DNA of 64,000 bases from Eubacterium sulci ATCC 35585 (GTDB lineage Bacteria > Bacillota > Clostridia > Peptostreptococcales > Anaerovoracaceae), in contig CP012068.1 in assembly GCA_001189495.1 (NCBI GenBank), positions 682,001 through 746,000 of the forward strand, read 5' to 3'. Both the position numbers and the translations under genes were made by a program. The notes beneath the pieces are model-generated. The model was given only the letters and a program-made list of their open reading frames with translations, had not been told where the DNA came from and searched no databases. Below, one piece after another: positions 1 to 8,382 of this stretch (position 1 is its first letter; every line of letters starts with the position of its first letter).

Positions 1-48
1 CGCTAGATCACGGCTTTGACCTAAAGAGCATGTTTATATAGAGCAAAG

Positions 49-64
49 CTAGGCCGGTGCCTAG
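49..64. other. Short perfect inverted repeat upstream of thiC
   Basis: CTAGGC (49-54), loop CGGT, GCCTAG (59-64) form a perfect 6-bp hairpin in the thiC leader. No T-run follows, so it is not a classic terminator. Only 134 bases of leader are in the window. I do not see the conserved 3' part of a TPP riboswitch, although thiC genes often carry one; a riboswitch could lie partly beyond the left edge. Function unknown. Confidence 0.3.
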
Positions 65-134
65 GCAAACAAACAAGTATTTATTTTCAAAGATAAATAG
101 AGATTTCATTTCAAGAAAGGTAGAAGGAATAATC

Positions 135-1448
135 ATGGAAAGAAAGTATTCAACTCAGATGGAAGCAGCGCGCATGGGGATTGTAACTCCAGAGCTTGAG
201 GCAGTAGCAAAGAAGGAGAACCGCAGCGTAGAGGAACTGCTACCTTTGATGGCTTCGGGAAAGATGGTTATACCAGCAAATGTGAACCACAAGTCGCTAG
301 ATCCTAACGGCGTGGGCAGCATGCTAAAGACAAAGATAAATGTAAACCTTGGAATCAGCCGTGACTGCAAGGACTACGATATAGAGATGAAGAAGGTAAT
401 GAGAGCAGTTGACCTAGGTGCAGAGGCAATCATGGACCTTTCGAGCCACGGAAATACACAGCCGTTTAGACAGAAGCTATGTGCAGAGTGTCCAGCAATG
501 ATAGGAACAGTTCCAATTTACGACTCAGTTATTCACTATCAGAGAGACCTTGGTACACTTACTGCTCAGGACTTCATAGATGTTATAAGACTCCATGCTC
601 AGGATGGTGTTGACTTTGTCACACTTCACTGTGGAATTACAAGAAAGACAATAGATCAGATCAAAAACGGTGGCAGAAAAATGAATATCGTAAGTCGTGG
701 CGGAAGCCTTGTATTTGCATGGATGTCCATGACAGGAAACGAGAATCCTTTCTATGAATACTACGATGAAATCGTTGAAATCTGCAGAGAATATGACGTA
801 ACAATAAGCCTTGGAGATGCTTGCCGTCCAGGATGTCTTGCTGATGCAACAGATGGATGCCAGATTGAGGAACTCATCATGCTAGGAGAGCTAACAGAGA
901 GAGCTTGGAAGCGCGACGTACAGGTAATGGTAGAGGGACCAGGGCATGTGCCAATGGATCAGATTGCAGCAAACATGAAGATTCAGCAGACAATCTGCAA
1001 GGGAGCACCTTTCTACGTACTAGGACCTCTAGTAACAGATATCGCACCTGGATATGACCATATCACAGCAGCTATCGGCGGAGCTATAGCTGCATGGCAA
1101 GGAGCAGCCTTCCTTTGCTATGTAACACCGGCAGAACACTTAGCACTTCCAAATGTCGACGATGTTCATCAGGGAATCATTGCAAGTAAGATTGCAGCAC
1201 ACGCAGCAGACATTGCAAAGGGAATACCTGGAGCAAGAGATCAAGACGACAGAATGGCTGACGCAAGAAAGGCTCTTGACTGGGATGCTCAGTGGCTAGA
1301 GGCTCTAGACCCTGAGGTTGCAAAGGAAATCAGAAAGAGCAGAATGCCTGAAGAGGATCACTCAGATACATGTAGCATGTGTGGTAAGTTCTGTGCGGTT
1401 AGAAGCATGAACAAAGCTCTTGCGGGAGAGGTCATAGATATACTATAA
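135..1448 (+). CDS. thiC: Phosphomethylpyrimidine synthase ThiC
   Basis: Radical SAM enzyme that rearranges 5-aminoimidazole ribotide into HMP phosphate, the pyrimidine half of thiamine. The protein (437 residues) matches the family along its length, including [12 protein letters not shown] near residue 70, [22 protein letters not shown] and the C-terminal CSMCGKFC cluster (C-x2-C-x4-C) that binds the [4Fe-4S] centre. A longer in-frame reading opens at 57, but its first 26 codons do not resemble the family and the ATG at 135 has GAAGGA just upstream, so I chose 135. It stands apart from other thiamine genes here. The next gene, a metal transporter, begins 53 bases downstream with no terminator visible. 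Confidence 0.97.
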   Translation: MERKYSTQMEAARMGIVTPELEAVAKKENRSVEELLPLMASGKMVIPANVNHKSLDPNGVGSMLKTKINVNLGISRDCKDYDIEMKKVMRAVDLGAEAIMDLSSHGNTQPFRQKLCAECPAMIGTVPIYDSVIHYQRDLGTLTAQDFIDVIRLHAQDGVDFVTLHCGITRKTIDQIKNGGRKMNIVSRGGSLVFAWMSMTGNENPFYEYYDEIVEICREYDVTISLGDACRPGCLADATDGCQIEELIMLGELTERAWKRDVQVMVEGPGHVPMDQIAANMKIQQTICKGAPFYVLGPLVTDIAPGYDHITAAIGGAIAAWQGAAFLCYVTPAEHLALPNVDDVHQGIIASKIAAHAADIAKGIPGARDQDDRMADARKALDWDAQWLEALDPEVAKEIRKSRMPEEDHSDTCSMCGKFCAVRSMNKALAGEVIDIL

Positions 1449-1501
1449 TACTGATAAAATAATTTTAGATAACTTTTGAGACATAGAACTAGGAGATTTC
1501 T

Positions 1502-2605
1502 ATGAGAGAAAAAGAGATAATTAAGGTCAGTATAATAGGAATAATAGCCAATCTATTCCTCGCTGCATTTAAGGCGGCCATAGGAACCTTAACTAATTCC
1601 ATCGCGATCACGCTCGATGCAGTAAACAACCTAAGCGACGTGTTATCATCGATAATAACCATTATCGGAACGAGAATAGCAGGTCGAAAGCCAGACAAGG
1701 AGCATCCGCTAGGTCACGGCAGGGTTGAGTACCTAAGTGCAGGCTTGATTGCTATGATAGTCCTATATGCAGGAATTACTTCTCTTGTAGAGTCAGTAAA
1801 GAAAATTATAGATCCGAGCGAGCCTGAGTACACGAATATAGCGCTGATAATCGTAGCTGTAGCTGTTGTAGTCAAGCTCCTGCTCGGAAGCTATGTAAAG
1901 AGCAAAGGAAAGAAGCTAAACTCAGATTCACTTATAGCTTCTGGAGAAGATGCTAGACTAGATGCAGTTATTTCAGCATCAACTGTCGTAGCTGCTTTGA
2001 TATACATTTTCTCAGGCATTAGCCTTGAGGCATATCTTGCTGCTTTGATATCTCTTGTAATTATCAAAGCTGGTTATGAGATGATTAGCGAAACTCTCTC
2101 TCAGATTATAGGAAAGAGAATGGATAAGGCAGTTATTGAGAAACTAAAGGCTACAGTCATGGAGTTTGATGATGTCTTTGGGGTATACGATGTGGTGCTT
2201 CATAACTATGGGCCCGATACTTTGATTGGCTCTCTTCACATAGAAGTGCTAGATACATACACAGCAGGAGAACTTGATGAGCTTGAGCGCAAGATTATGA
2301 AGGCTGCCTATGACAAGAACAATGTAATCTTAGCTGGAATCAGTGTCTATGCAAGAAATAGCAAGGACGATAGAGCAAAGAAGGACTTTGAGAAGGTAAG
2401 ACATCTAGTTATGTCACACGAATATGTACTTCAGATGCACGGCTTTTATATCAACTACGAGGAGAAGATTATGAATTTTGATATCATCCTCGACTTTGAT
2501 TCACCAAACAGAAACGAAGAGTACATGCACATATTATCGGATGTACAAGCGGCCTTCCCAGACTTTGCCATAGGAATAACGCTCGACCTTGATGTGAGCG
2601 ACTAA
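1502..2605 (+). CDS. Cation diffusion facilitator (CDF) metal exporter
   Basis: Proton-coupled divalent-metal exporter of the inner membrane, 367 residues: six predicted membrane helices in roughly residues 8-205 and a cytoplasmic ferredoxin-like C-terminal domain. The helix-2 site reads NxxxD (N42, D46) and the helix-5 site DxxxD (D150, D154). From family knowledge this Asp/Asn-rich set is associated with manganese or iron rather than the HxxxD zinc type; that assignment is inference. The loop motif HPLGHGRVEYL (from about residue 68) is typical of CDF proteins. It ends 9 bases before the response regulator and could be cotranscribed with it. Confidence 0.9.
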   Translation: MREKEIIKVSIIGIIANLFLAAFKAAIGTLTNSIAITLDAVNNLSDVLSSIITIIGTRIAGRKPDKEHPLGHGRVEYLSAGLIAMIVLYAGITSLVESVKKIIDPSEPEYTNIALIIVAVAVVVKLLLGSYVKSKGKKLNSDSLIASGEDARLDAVISASTVVAALIYIFSGISLEAYLAALISLVIIKAGYEMISETLSQIIGKRMDKAVIEKLKATVMEFDDVFGVYDVVLHNYGPDTLIGSLHIEVLDTYTAGELDELERKIMKAAYDKNNVILAGISVYARNSKDDRAKKDFEKVRHLVMSHEYVLQMHGFYINYEEKIMNFDIILDFDSPNRNEEYMHILSDVQAAFPDFAIGITLDLDVSD

Positions 2606-2614
2606 GGGAAGCTT

Positions 2615-3292
2615 ATGTACAAAATATTTTTAGTTGAAGACGATAATGTAATTGCTAATCAAGTAGAGAAACATCTTAGGAGCTGGAATTACGAAGTTAT
2701 AATTGCTAAGGACTTTCACGATATCATGAGTGATTTCGCAAAGTCAGAAGCAGACCTTGTGCTCCTAGATATTTCTCTGCCTTTTTTTGATGGCTTTTAT
2801 TGGTGTCGTCACATAAGACAGATATCAAAGCTTCCGATAGTATTCATATCAGGAGCCGGCGATAATTTAAATATTGTAATGGCGATGAATATGGGAGCTG
2901 ATGACTTCATATGTAAGCCTTTTGATCTTAATGTGCTAACGGCAAAGATACAGGCTTTACTGAGACGTGCATATGATTTCAGTGAGGGAGAAACGGCTGA
3001 TGTGATAGAGCATGATGGCATAATTTTAAATATGAAAAACGCAAGCCTTTACTTTGATGGCGAAAATATTGAGCTTACAAAAAACGAGTACAAAATTTTG
3101 GAAATTCTGCTCAAGAACAAGGGCAAGATGACTAGCCGGGAAAATCTCATGATGGGGCTTTGGAATACGGATAGCTTTGTAGATGAGAACACCTTGACAG
3201 TGAATATGACAAGGCTTAGGAAGAAACTTGCAGAACATGGAATAAGTGATTTGATAAAGACAAAGAAGGGACTAGGGTATATAGTGGAATGA
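2615..3292 (+). CDS. Response regulator, OmpR/BceR type
   Basis: DNA-binding response regulator of 225 residues. The receiver domain (about 1-118) has the acidic pair E8-D9, phosphoacceptor D52 in LVLLDISLP, and the conserved Lys in CKPFD. The C-terminal winged helix (about 130-225) has LTKNEYKILEILL and the ending KKGLGYIVE typical of OmpR regulators. It overlaps the histidine kinase by 4 bases and precedes a BceAB-type ABC transporter. By family precedent such modules sense peptide antibiotics through transporter flux and then induce the transporter. The ligand cannot be read from sequence. Confidence 0.93.
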   Translation: MYKIFLVEDDNVIANQVEKHLRSWNYEVIIAKDFHDIMSDFAKSEADLVLLDISLPFFDGFYWCRHIRQISKLPIVFISGAGDNLNIVMAMNMGADDFICKPFDLNVLTAKIQALLRRAYDFSEGETADVIEHDGIILNMKNASLYFDGENIELTKNEYKILEILLKNKGKMTSRENLMMGLWNTDSFVDENTLTVNMTRLRKKLAEHGISDLIKTKKGLGYIVE

Positions 3293-4284
3293 TTTTCTCT
3301 AAATATATTAAGAGTCGAATAAAGGTAATCATCTTTTTCATATTCATGCTTTTAATTTTTGCAATCATTACCATGCTTGCAGGAATTCCTTGGACAGTAA
3401 GCCTTTACGCAGGACTATTGCAGTTATTCCTCGCTTTGATAATAGGCGCTATAGATTACTCTAGATTTTTGAGATACATAAATATTCTCAAGGATTGTGA
3501 GAAAAACTTAATGTACACAGCTAGGACTGATTTGCCACCACGAGATTTGATAGATGAGGAATATCAAAGATTGTATGCTGAAGTCCACGACATGCTAATT
3601 GAAGCGATAAAGGAAAGAGAAAGCCTAGAAAGCGGACTTAATGACTACTACAAAATGTGGGTACATCAGATAAAAACGCCCCTTTCAGCGCTATATCTAA
3701 TAGTCCAAAACAGCAGCATCGAAGAAAAAAACGAAATGTGGATGCAGCTAGCAAGGATAGATGGATATCTCGATATGCTCCTAAAATTCATAAAGCTAGC
3801 TAGCGATAATACAGATTTTGTTTTTCAAAGCTATAATATACAAGAACTCGTAAGGGAAGTCGTAAAGTCTCAGTCTATTGTCTTTATCAAAAAGAAGCTC
3901 TCAATAGAGCTTAATGATCTAGATGAAAATATAGTAACTGATAAGATGTGGCTTGGCTTCATAATCGACCAAGTGCTTTCAAATGCCCTAAAGTACACAA
4001 ATGAGGGCGGAGTTGTAGTAAGTCTTAAGAGCACGAATTCCGAAAAAATAATATCCATAGCAGATAGTGGTATAGGAATAAGAGCTAGTGATATTAGCAG
4101 GATATTTGAGGACGGTTTCACGGGATATAACGGAAGAACTAGCAGTAAGTCATCGGGCATTGGCCTATATCTTTGTCGTAAAATCGCTGATAAGCTAGGG
4201 TATAGACTTTCGGCTGAATCAAAGCTAGGTGAAGGCACGAAAATAAATATACATATACCTTACAGCAATGTAAGATACGAATAG
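3289..4284 (+). CDS. Sensor histidine kinase, BceS-like intramembrane-sensing type
   Basis: 331 residues. Two closely spaced membrane helices (about 11-30 and 36-55) leave almost no extracellular loop, the hallmark of intramembrane-sensing kinases that work with Bce transporters. The H-box is WVHQIKTPLSAL with the phosphorylated His near residue 126. The ATPase part shows N box DQVLSNALKYT, G1 DSGIGI and G2 SSGIGLYLC. It starts inside the end of the response regulator gene (4-base overlap). The transporter genes begin about 75 bases downstream. Expected role: detect transporter activity during peptide-antibiotic stress and phosphorylate the regulator at 2615-3292. Confidence 0.93.
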   Translation: MIFSKYIKSRIKVIIFFIFMLLIFAIITMLAGIPWTVSLYAGLLQLFLALIIGAIDYSRFLRYINILKDCEKNLMYTARTDLPPRDLIDEEYQRLYAEVHDMLIEAIKERESLESGLNDYYKMWVHQIKTPLSALYLIVQNSSIEEKNEMWMQLARIDGYLDMLLKFIKLASDNTDFVFQSYNIQELVREVVKSQSIVFIKKKLSIELNDLDENIVTDKMWLGFIIDQVLSNALKYTNEGGVVVSLKSTNSEKIISIADSGIGIRASDISRIFEDGFTGYNGRTSSKSSGIGLYLCRKIADKLGYRLSAESKLGEGTKINIHIPYSNVRYE

Positions 4285-4358
4285 GATTTTGAAAGGTAGT
4301 GTATATGCATTGCCTTTTATTTTTAGATAGAATAGTTCCAAGAAGGGAGATGAACAAT

Positions 4359-5126
4359 ATGTCATTAGTAGAAGTAAAAAATCTTAAAAAAGTTTATACA
4401 TCAAAGCTTGGAACAAACGGAGTAGTTGCACTACGCGACGTTAACTTCAGTGTGGAAAGAGGAGAATATGTCGCTGTCATGGGCGAGTCAGGCTCAGGAA
4501 AAACAACGCTCCTAAATATACTTGCGGCTTTAGACAGAGCTAGCTCGGGAGAAGTTATTTTAGATGGAATGAATCTTTCAGCCATAAGAGATGGAGAAAT
4601 TTCGGCGTTTAGACGTGACAATCTAGGATTTGTATTCCAGGACTTTAACCTTTTAGATACATTCACCCTAAGAGATAATATCTACCTGCCAAGGGTGCTT
4701 GCAGGAGCAAAGCCAAGCCAAATGGAGGCAGAGCTAAAGCTAATAGCTGAGTATCTAGGAATCACGCATATACTTGATAAATTTCCTTACGAGGTGTCGG
4801 GTGGTCAAAAGCAGAGAGCAGCAGTTGCAAGGGCCTTAATCACAAACCCAAGGCTGATACTTGCAGATGAACCAACCGGAGCCCTAGACTCAAACTCAGC
4901 AGACGATCTATTAAACTTATTCAGCTCAATTAACCAAGGTGGACAAACCATTATAATGGTAACGCACAGCGTGAAGGCAGCGAGCACAGCAGGACGCGTT
5001 TTGTTCATAAAGGACGGAGAACTCTTCCATCAGATATATAGAGGAGACATGACAAATGATGAGATGTTTGCAAGCATCTCAGACACATTGACAGCCCTAT
5101 CTGTGGGAGGTAAGAGAAATGCCTAG
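4359..5126 (+). CDS. ABC transporter ATP-binding protein, BceA type
   Basis: ATPase subunit of a MacB/LolD-like ABC transporter, 255 residues from the chosen start. It has Walker A GESGSGKTT (about 41-49), Q-loop in FVFQDFNLL, signature VSGGQKQR (about 146) and Walker B LILADEPTGALD. I chose ATG 4359, nine bases after AGAAGGGAG; an ATG at 4350 overlaps that ribosome site, and a longer reading from 4299 adds residues that are not family-like. It overlaps the permease by 8 bases, indicating coupled translation. With 5119-7134 it forms the transporter of a Bce-type resistance module. Confidence 0.93.
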   Translation: MSLVEVKNLKKVYTSKLGTNGVVALRDVNFSVERGEYVAVMGESGSGKTTLLNILAALDRASSGEVILDGMNLSAIRDGEISAFRRDNLGFVFQDFNLLDTFTLRDNIYLPRVLAGAKPSQMEAELKLIAEYLGITHILDKFPYEVSGGQKQRAAVARALITNPRLILADEPTGALDSNSADDLLNLFSSINQGGQTIIMVTHSVKAASTAGRVLFIKDGELFHQIYRGDMTNDEMFASISDTLTALSVGGKRNA

Positions 5127-7134
5127 AAACTTCACACTAAAACTCGCCGTATCGAATTTGAAAAAGAATAGAAAGCTTTACATGCCGTATATCATAGCAT
5201 CTATAATCATGATTGCCGTTATATACATAATGAGTTTTCTTAGTAATAGCAAGGATATAGAAAACTTTAGAGGCGCAAACTACGTTACACTGAGCATGCT
5301 TTTAGGAAATATAATTGTATCAGGCTTTGCAATAATATTTTCTTTCTACATCAATAGCTTTTTGATGAAGCAGAGAAGTAAGGAGTTTGGACTATATAAT
5401 ATTCTGGGCATGGAAAAGCGCCATCTAGGTAGAGTTCTTGTAGCAGAGAGCATGATAAGCTCCAGTATATCCATCATAATGGGTCTAGGCGTTGGCATCT
5501 TGTTCAGCAAGCTAGCTCTAATGGTAATAACGAAGATGATAGGTGCTGGATATATAATTGCTTTTGAAGTAAATATGCATGCGGTTACGCATACAGCAGT
5601 ATTCTTTGCTATAGTTTTCGCACTCGTTTTGATAAAGAACATATTATCTATAAGAATATCAAAGCCTATAGAAATGCTAAAAGGAGCATCGGCACCTGAG
5701 CGTGAGCCAAAGGCGAAGATTATTCTAAGCCTAATTGGAGCAGCATGCCTAGTTGCAGGATATGTGATTTCCATCAGCATAAAAGATCCTCTAGCAGCAA
5801 TAATACTGTTCTTTGGAGCGGTAATTCTAGTAATCATCGGAACATATCTACTTTTTACGACAGTTAGCGTGGCTGTTCTAAAGGCACTTAAGAAGAACAA
5901 AAGATTTTATTACAAGAAGGCCAACTTCACAAGTGTTTCAGGTATTTTATTCAGAATGAAGCAAAACGCAGTAGGTATGGCAAACATCTGCATTCTTTCA
6001 ACCATGGTTATAGTTATGGTATCTGTTACTGTATCGCTTAGAGTTGGAATTAATGATGTTATCAAAAAGATAACACCTTCAGATGTCATCGTCAGCGTGT
6101 CACTAGACGGTGAGCAGCTTAAGGAGGATGGTAAGGCTTCTAATGCACGTATAGATGAGGAGCTGAATTTATTCGAAGAAAAGGTTAAGAAGCAGGATAT
6201 CAAGCTAGTAGATTCAAATGCATATGTACTCCAAAGCTATAAGGTGGAATTTGATGAAAGTAATCAAAAAATCAACTTTATCCAAGCGGCTAATAAGCAA
6301 TTTCTAACCGTAATAACAGCAGATCAATATGAGAAATTCAGCGGTAAGAAAATAAGTGTATCAAAGAACGAAGCTGTATCAATAGGAACAAAGCTAAATG
6401 GAAAGCTTGATATCTCTGGAATTAATCTTGATGTAAAGCAGATGAATCTTAAGGTTCCAGCATCAACTGTCTCAGCTGTCTATGGTCAGTATGTAATAAT
6501 TGTTCATGATGATGAAATCGCAGATACAATTGCAGGCGAAGCAAATAAATATTCCAGCTCAATGGGAAATACGCTCCTCATGACAGCAAACATCGAGAAC
6601 AGAGATGAGGTAGGAGAACAAAAGTACGCTGCGCTATCTAAATGTGTTACAGAGTATTGGAATGATAGGAAAGAAAGCCTAGGAATAACCAATGCGTATA
6701 ATGTAACAAGATATGAAGCAGATAAAATACTCGGAGGTCTAACTAATAGCTTCCTGTTCCTTGGAGCATTTCTAGGAGTTGTCTTTGCCTTTGCAGCTGC
6801 TTTGATAATCTACTACAAGCAGATTTCAGAAGGATACTACGATAAGGACAAGTTTGACATGATGCAGAAGGTGGGAATGTCGGAAAAAGATGTAAGACAG
6901 ACAATAAGAAAGCAAATAACCTTTGTCTTCTTTGCACCGCTCATAGTTGCAGTTTTGCATGTGGCAGGAGCCTTCAACATGATAAGGCTTATCCTAGAAA
7001 TATTTAGCATATTCAACATCGGACTTCTAATTGAATGCACAGTTATATGCACACTAGCATTCGCAATTCTATACGCAGTAATCTTCGCATTCACGGCAAG
7101 AGAATACTACAGGATAGTAAGAAGAAAGATATAG
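5119..7134 (+). CDS. FtsX-like permease, BceB type
   Basis: Membrane subunit of the Bce-type transporter, 671 residues, the usual family length. It has an N-terminal helix (about 20-40), FtsX-type helix groups, a hydrophobic pair around 205-255, then a large region at about 325-535 predicted outside the membrane, and three final helices (about 547-665). The extracellular domain of this family is where the target peptide-lipid complex is recognised. The sequence MKQRSKEFGLYNILGMEKRHL is a typical permease cytoplasmic coupling segment. Its gene overlaps the ATPase gene and closes the operon, followed by a strong hairpin terminator. Probable role: protection against cell-wall-targeting peptides. 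Confidence 0.92.
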   Translation: MPRNFTLKLAVSNLKKNRKLYMPYIIASIIMIAVIYIMSFLSNSKDIENFRGANYVTLSMLLGNIIVSGFAIIFSFYINSFLMKQRSKEFGLYNILGMEKRHLGRVLVAESMISSSISIIMGLGVGILFSKLALMVITKMIGAGYIIAFEVNMHAVTHTAVFFAIVFALVLIKNILSIRISKPIEMLKGASAPEREPKAKIILSLIGAACLVAGYVISISIKDPLAAIILFFGAVILVIIGTYLLFTTVSVAVLKALKKNKRFYYKKANFTSVSGILFRMKQNAVGMANICILSTMVIVMVSVTVSLRVGINDVIKKITPSDVIVSVSLDGEQLKEDGKASNARIDEELNLFEEKVKKQDIKLVDSNAYVLQSYKVEFDESNQKINFIQAANKQFLTVITADQYEKFSGKKISVSKNEAVSIGTKLNGKLDISGINLDVKQMNLKVPASTVSAVYGQYVIIVHDDEIADTIAGEANKYSSSMGNTLLMTANIENRDEVGEQKYAALSKCVTEYWNDRKESLGITNAYNVTRYEADKILGGLTNSFLFLGAFLGVVFAFAAALIIYYKQISEGYYDKDKFDMMQKVGMSEKDVRQTIRKQITFVFFAPLIVAVLHVAGAFNMIRLILEIFSIFNIGLLIECTVICTLAFAILYAVIFAFTAREYYRIVRRKI

Positions 7135-7158
7135 CAAGAAGAAAATATAGAAAATATA

Positions 7159-7195
7159 TTAGCCCTGTAAAACAACAAAAGCTTTGCAGGGCTAA
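7159..7195 (+). terminator. Rho-independent terminator after the Bce operon
   Basis: TTAGCCCTGTAAA (7159-7171) pairs with TTTGCAGGGCTAA (7183-7195), a 13-bp stem with one mismatch or wobble and an 11-base loop. The T-run after it is weak, so termination strength is uncertain, but it separates the permease from ferritin. Confidence 0.7.
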
Positions 7196-7299
7196 TGCTC
7201 TAAAATAAAAACATAAAATTTTCGATATAATATGTTAGTATACAATTAAATCGGATATAAATATTCTGTAAGCGTTTTGAAATTTTGGAGGAAGATGAA

Positions 7300-7812
7300 A
7301 TGTTAGATAAGAAGGTAACAGATTTACTAAACAAGCAGGTTAACGCAGAATTTTACTCAGCATATCTTTATTTGGATTTTGCTAACTACTACCATGAGCA
7401 GGGCCTTGATGGATTTGCTAATTGGTATGAGGTTCAGGCAAAGGAAGAGCGTGACCACGCTATGCTAATCAGAACTTATATTCTAGACAATGGCGAGAGA
7501 ATGATCTTTGATGCAATCGAAAATCCAACTCAGGAATACGATGGAATGGATGCACCACTTCGCCTAGCTCTTCAGCACGAGAGATTTATCACAGATCTTA
7601 TCAACAAAATCTATAAGGAATCACACGATGTTGATGACTACAGAACAATGCAGTTCTTTGACTGGTTCGTTAAAGAGCAGCTAGAGGAAGAGAAGAATGC
7701 TGATGATTTAGTAAAGAAGTTTGAGCTTTTCGGAAGAGATCCTAAGGGACTATACGCTCTTAACCAGGAGCTTCTAGGCAGACAGTACACAGCGCCTACT
7801 GTAGCAGAGTAA
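7300..7812 (+). CDS. ftn: Ferritin (non-haem, bacterial FtnA type)
   Basis: Iron-storage protein of 170 residues that assembles a 24-mer shell and oxidises Fe(II). It shows the four-helix ferritin fold with ferroxidase ligands in NAEFYSAYLYLDFANYY, EEREHA-like KEERDHAMLI, and EQLEEEKNADDLV near residue 130. The start is ATG 7300, seven bases after GGAGGA; an upstream TTG in frame at 7285 lies on the ribosome site itself. It has its own promoter region (TATAAT at 7226-7231) and a terminator behind it. The next two genes encode a metal-exporting ATPase unit, so this part of the window looks devoted to metal homeostasis. Confidence 0.95.
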   Translation: MLDKKVTDLLNKQVNAEFYSAYLYLDFANYYHEQGLDGFANWYEVQAKEERDHAMLIRTYILDNGERMIFDAIENPTQEYDGMDAPLRLALQHERFITDLINKIYKESHDVDDYRTMQFFDWFVKEQLEEEKNADDLVKKFELFGRDPKGLYALNQELLGRQYTAPTVAE

Positions 7813-7832
7813 TCTAAATCACTCATATATAA

Positions 7833-7868
7833 AGGACCTGCTTTTTGTGCAAATGAATCGCAGGTTCT
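7833..7868 (+). terminator. Hairpin terminator after ferritin
   Basis: AGGACCTGC (7833-7841) pairs with GCAGGTTCT (7860-7868) with one G-T pair; loop of 18 bases. It is followed by TCTATT, a poor T-run. Confidence 0.5.
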
Positions 7869-7930
7869 TCTATTGAAACCGAAGATTTATGGGACTAATC
7901 AATGTTGCATAAGTATAACAAATTTTATAC

Positions 7931-7960
7931 TTGACTAACATAGTCATTGACTATTAAAAT
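7931..7960 (+). promoter_or_regulatory. Promoter with overlapping palindromic operator before the metal-ATPase operon
   Basis: TTGACT (7931-7936) and TAAAAT (7955-7960), 18 bases apart, form a plausible sigma-A promoter. A perfect inverted repeat TGACTA-ACA-TAGTCA (7932-7946) overlaps the -35 box and spacer, where a repressor would block RNA polymerase. The cognate regulator is unknown; a metal-responsive repressor is inferred from the downstream metal ATPase. Confidence 0.5.
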
Positions 7961-8046
7961 GGCTTTAAATGATAGTTTTGAGGGGAATATGTTTTGTAAA
8001 ATTTATATTCCTAATTTATAAGTTTTAAGAAAAGGAGATTAGAAAA

Positions 8047-8349
8047 ATGAACGTATGGAAGACACTAAGAACATTGGGCTGCGGAGTTTTGGTAGGTACA
8101 GCAGGACTTAAGGTACTTGCTTCTGCAGACGCTAAGAAGGTATACACACACGCTACAGCAGCTGTAAAGCGCGGAGTAGACGAAGTTATGAAGACTGTAA
8201 CAAACATCAGAGAGAACTGCCAGGACATCAGTGCAGATGCTGACGAAATCAACGAGAAGCGTTGCCAGGAAGCAGAAGCTAAGATGATTGAGGACGCTAA
8301 GGAAGTTCTTAGAGCTGCAGAAGAGAAGGCAGAGGGAGCTGAAGCATAA
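8047..8349 (+). CDS. Small DUF6110-like protein preceding a metal P-type ATPase
   Basis: 100 residues. A short hydrophobic N-terminal stretch (about 8-27, LGCGVLVGTAGLKVLASADA) is followed by a long charged, Ala/Glu-rich helix. It lies 33 bases before the P-type ATPase and appears cotranscribed. Proteins of this shape next to such ATPases are, from memory, annotated DUF6110; biochemical function is unknown. The hydrophobic start suggests membrane anchoring, and a helper or chaperone role for the ATPase is inference from position only. A clear AAAAGGAG ribosome site precedes the ATG. Confidence 0.8.
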   Translation: MNVWKTLRTLGCGVLVGTAGLKVLASADAKKVYTHATAAVKRGVDEVMKTVTNIRENCQDISADADEINEKRCQEAEAKMIEDAKEVLRAAEEKAEGAEA

Positions 8350-8382
8350 TAGTGCTTCAGTTTTCATATAGGAGGCATTTGG

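Noticed and set aside
1-134. TPP riboswitch before thiC
   Set aside because: The conserved CTGAGA and GATCTGGATAATGCCAGCG-type elements are not seen in the available leader; only a short hairpin is present.
5346-5900. 184-codon minus-strand frame opposite the BceB-type permease
   Set aside because: Antisense shadow of a well-supported membrane protein; no ribosome site or recognisable protein.
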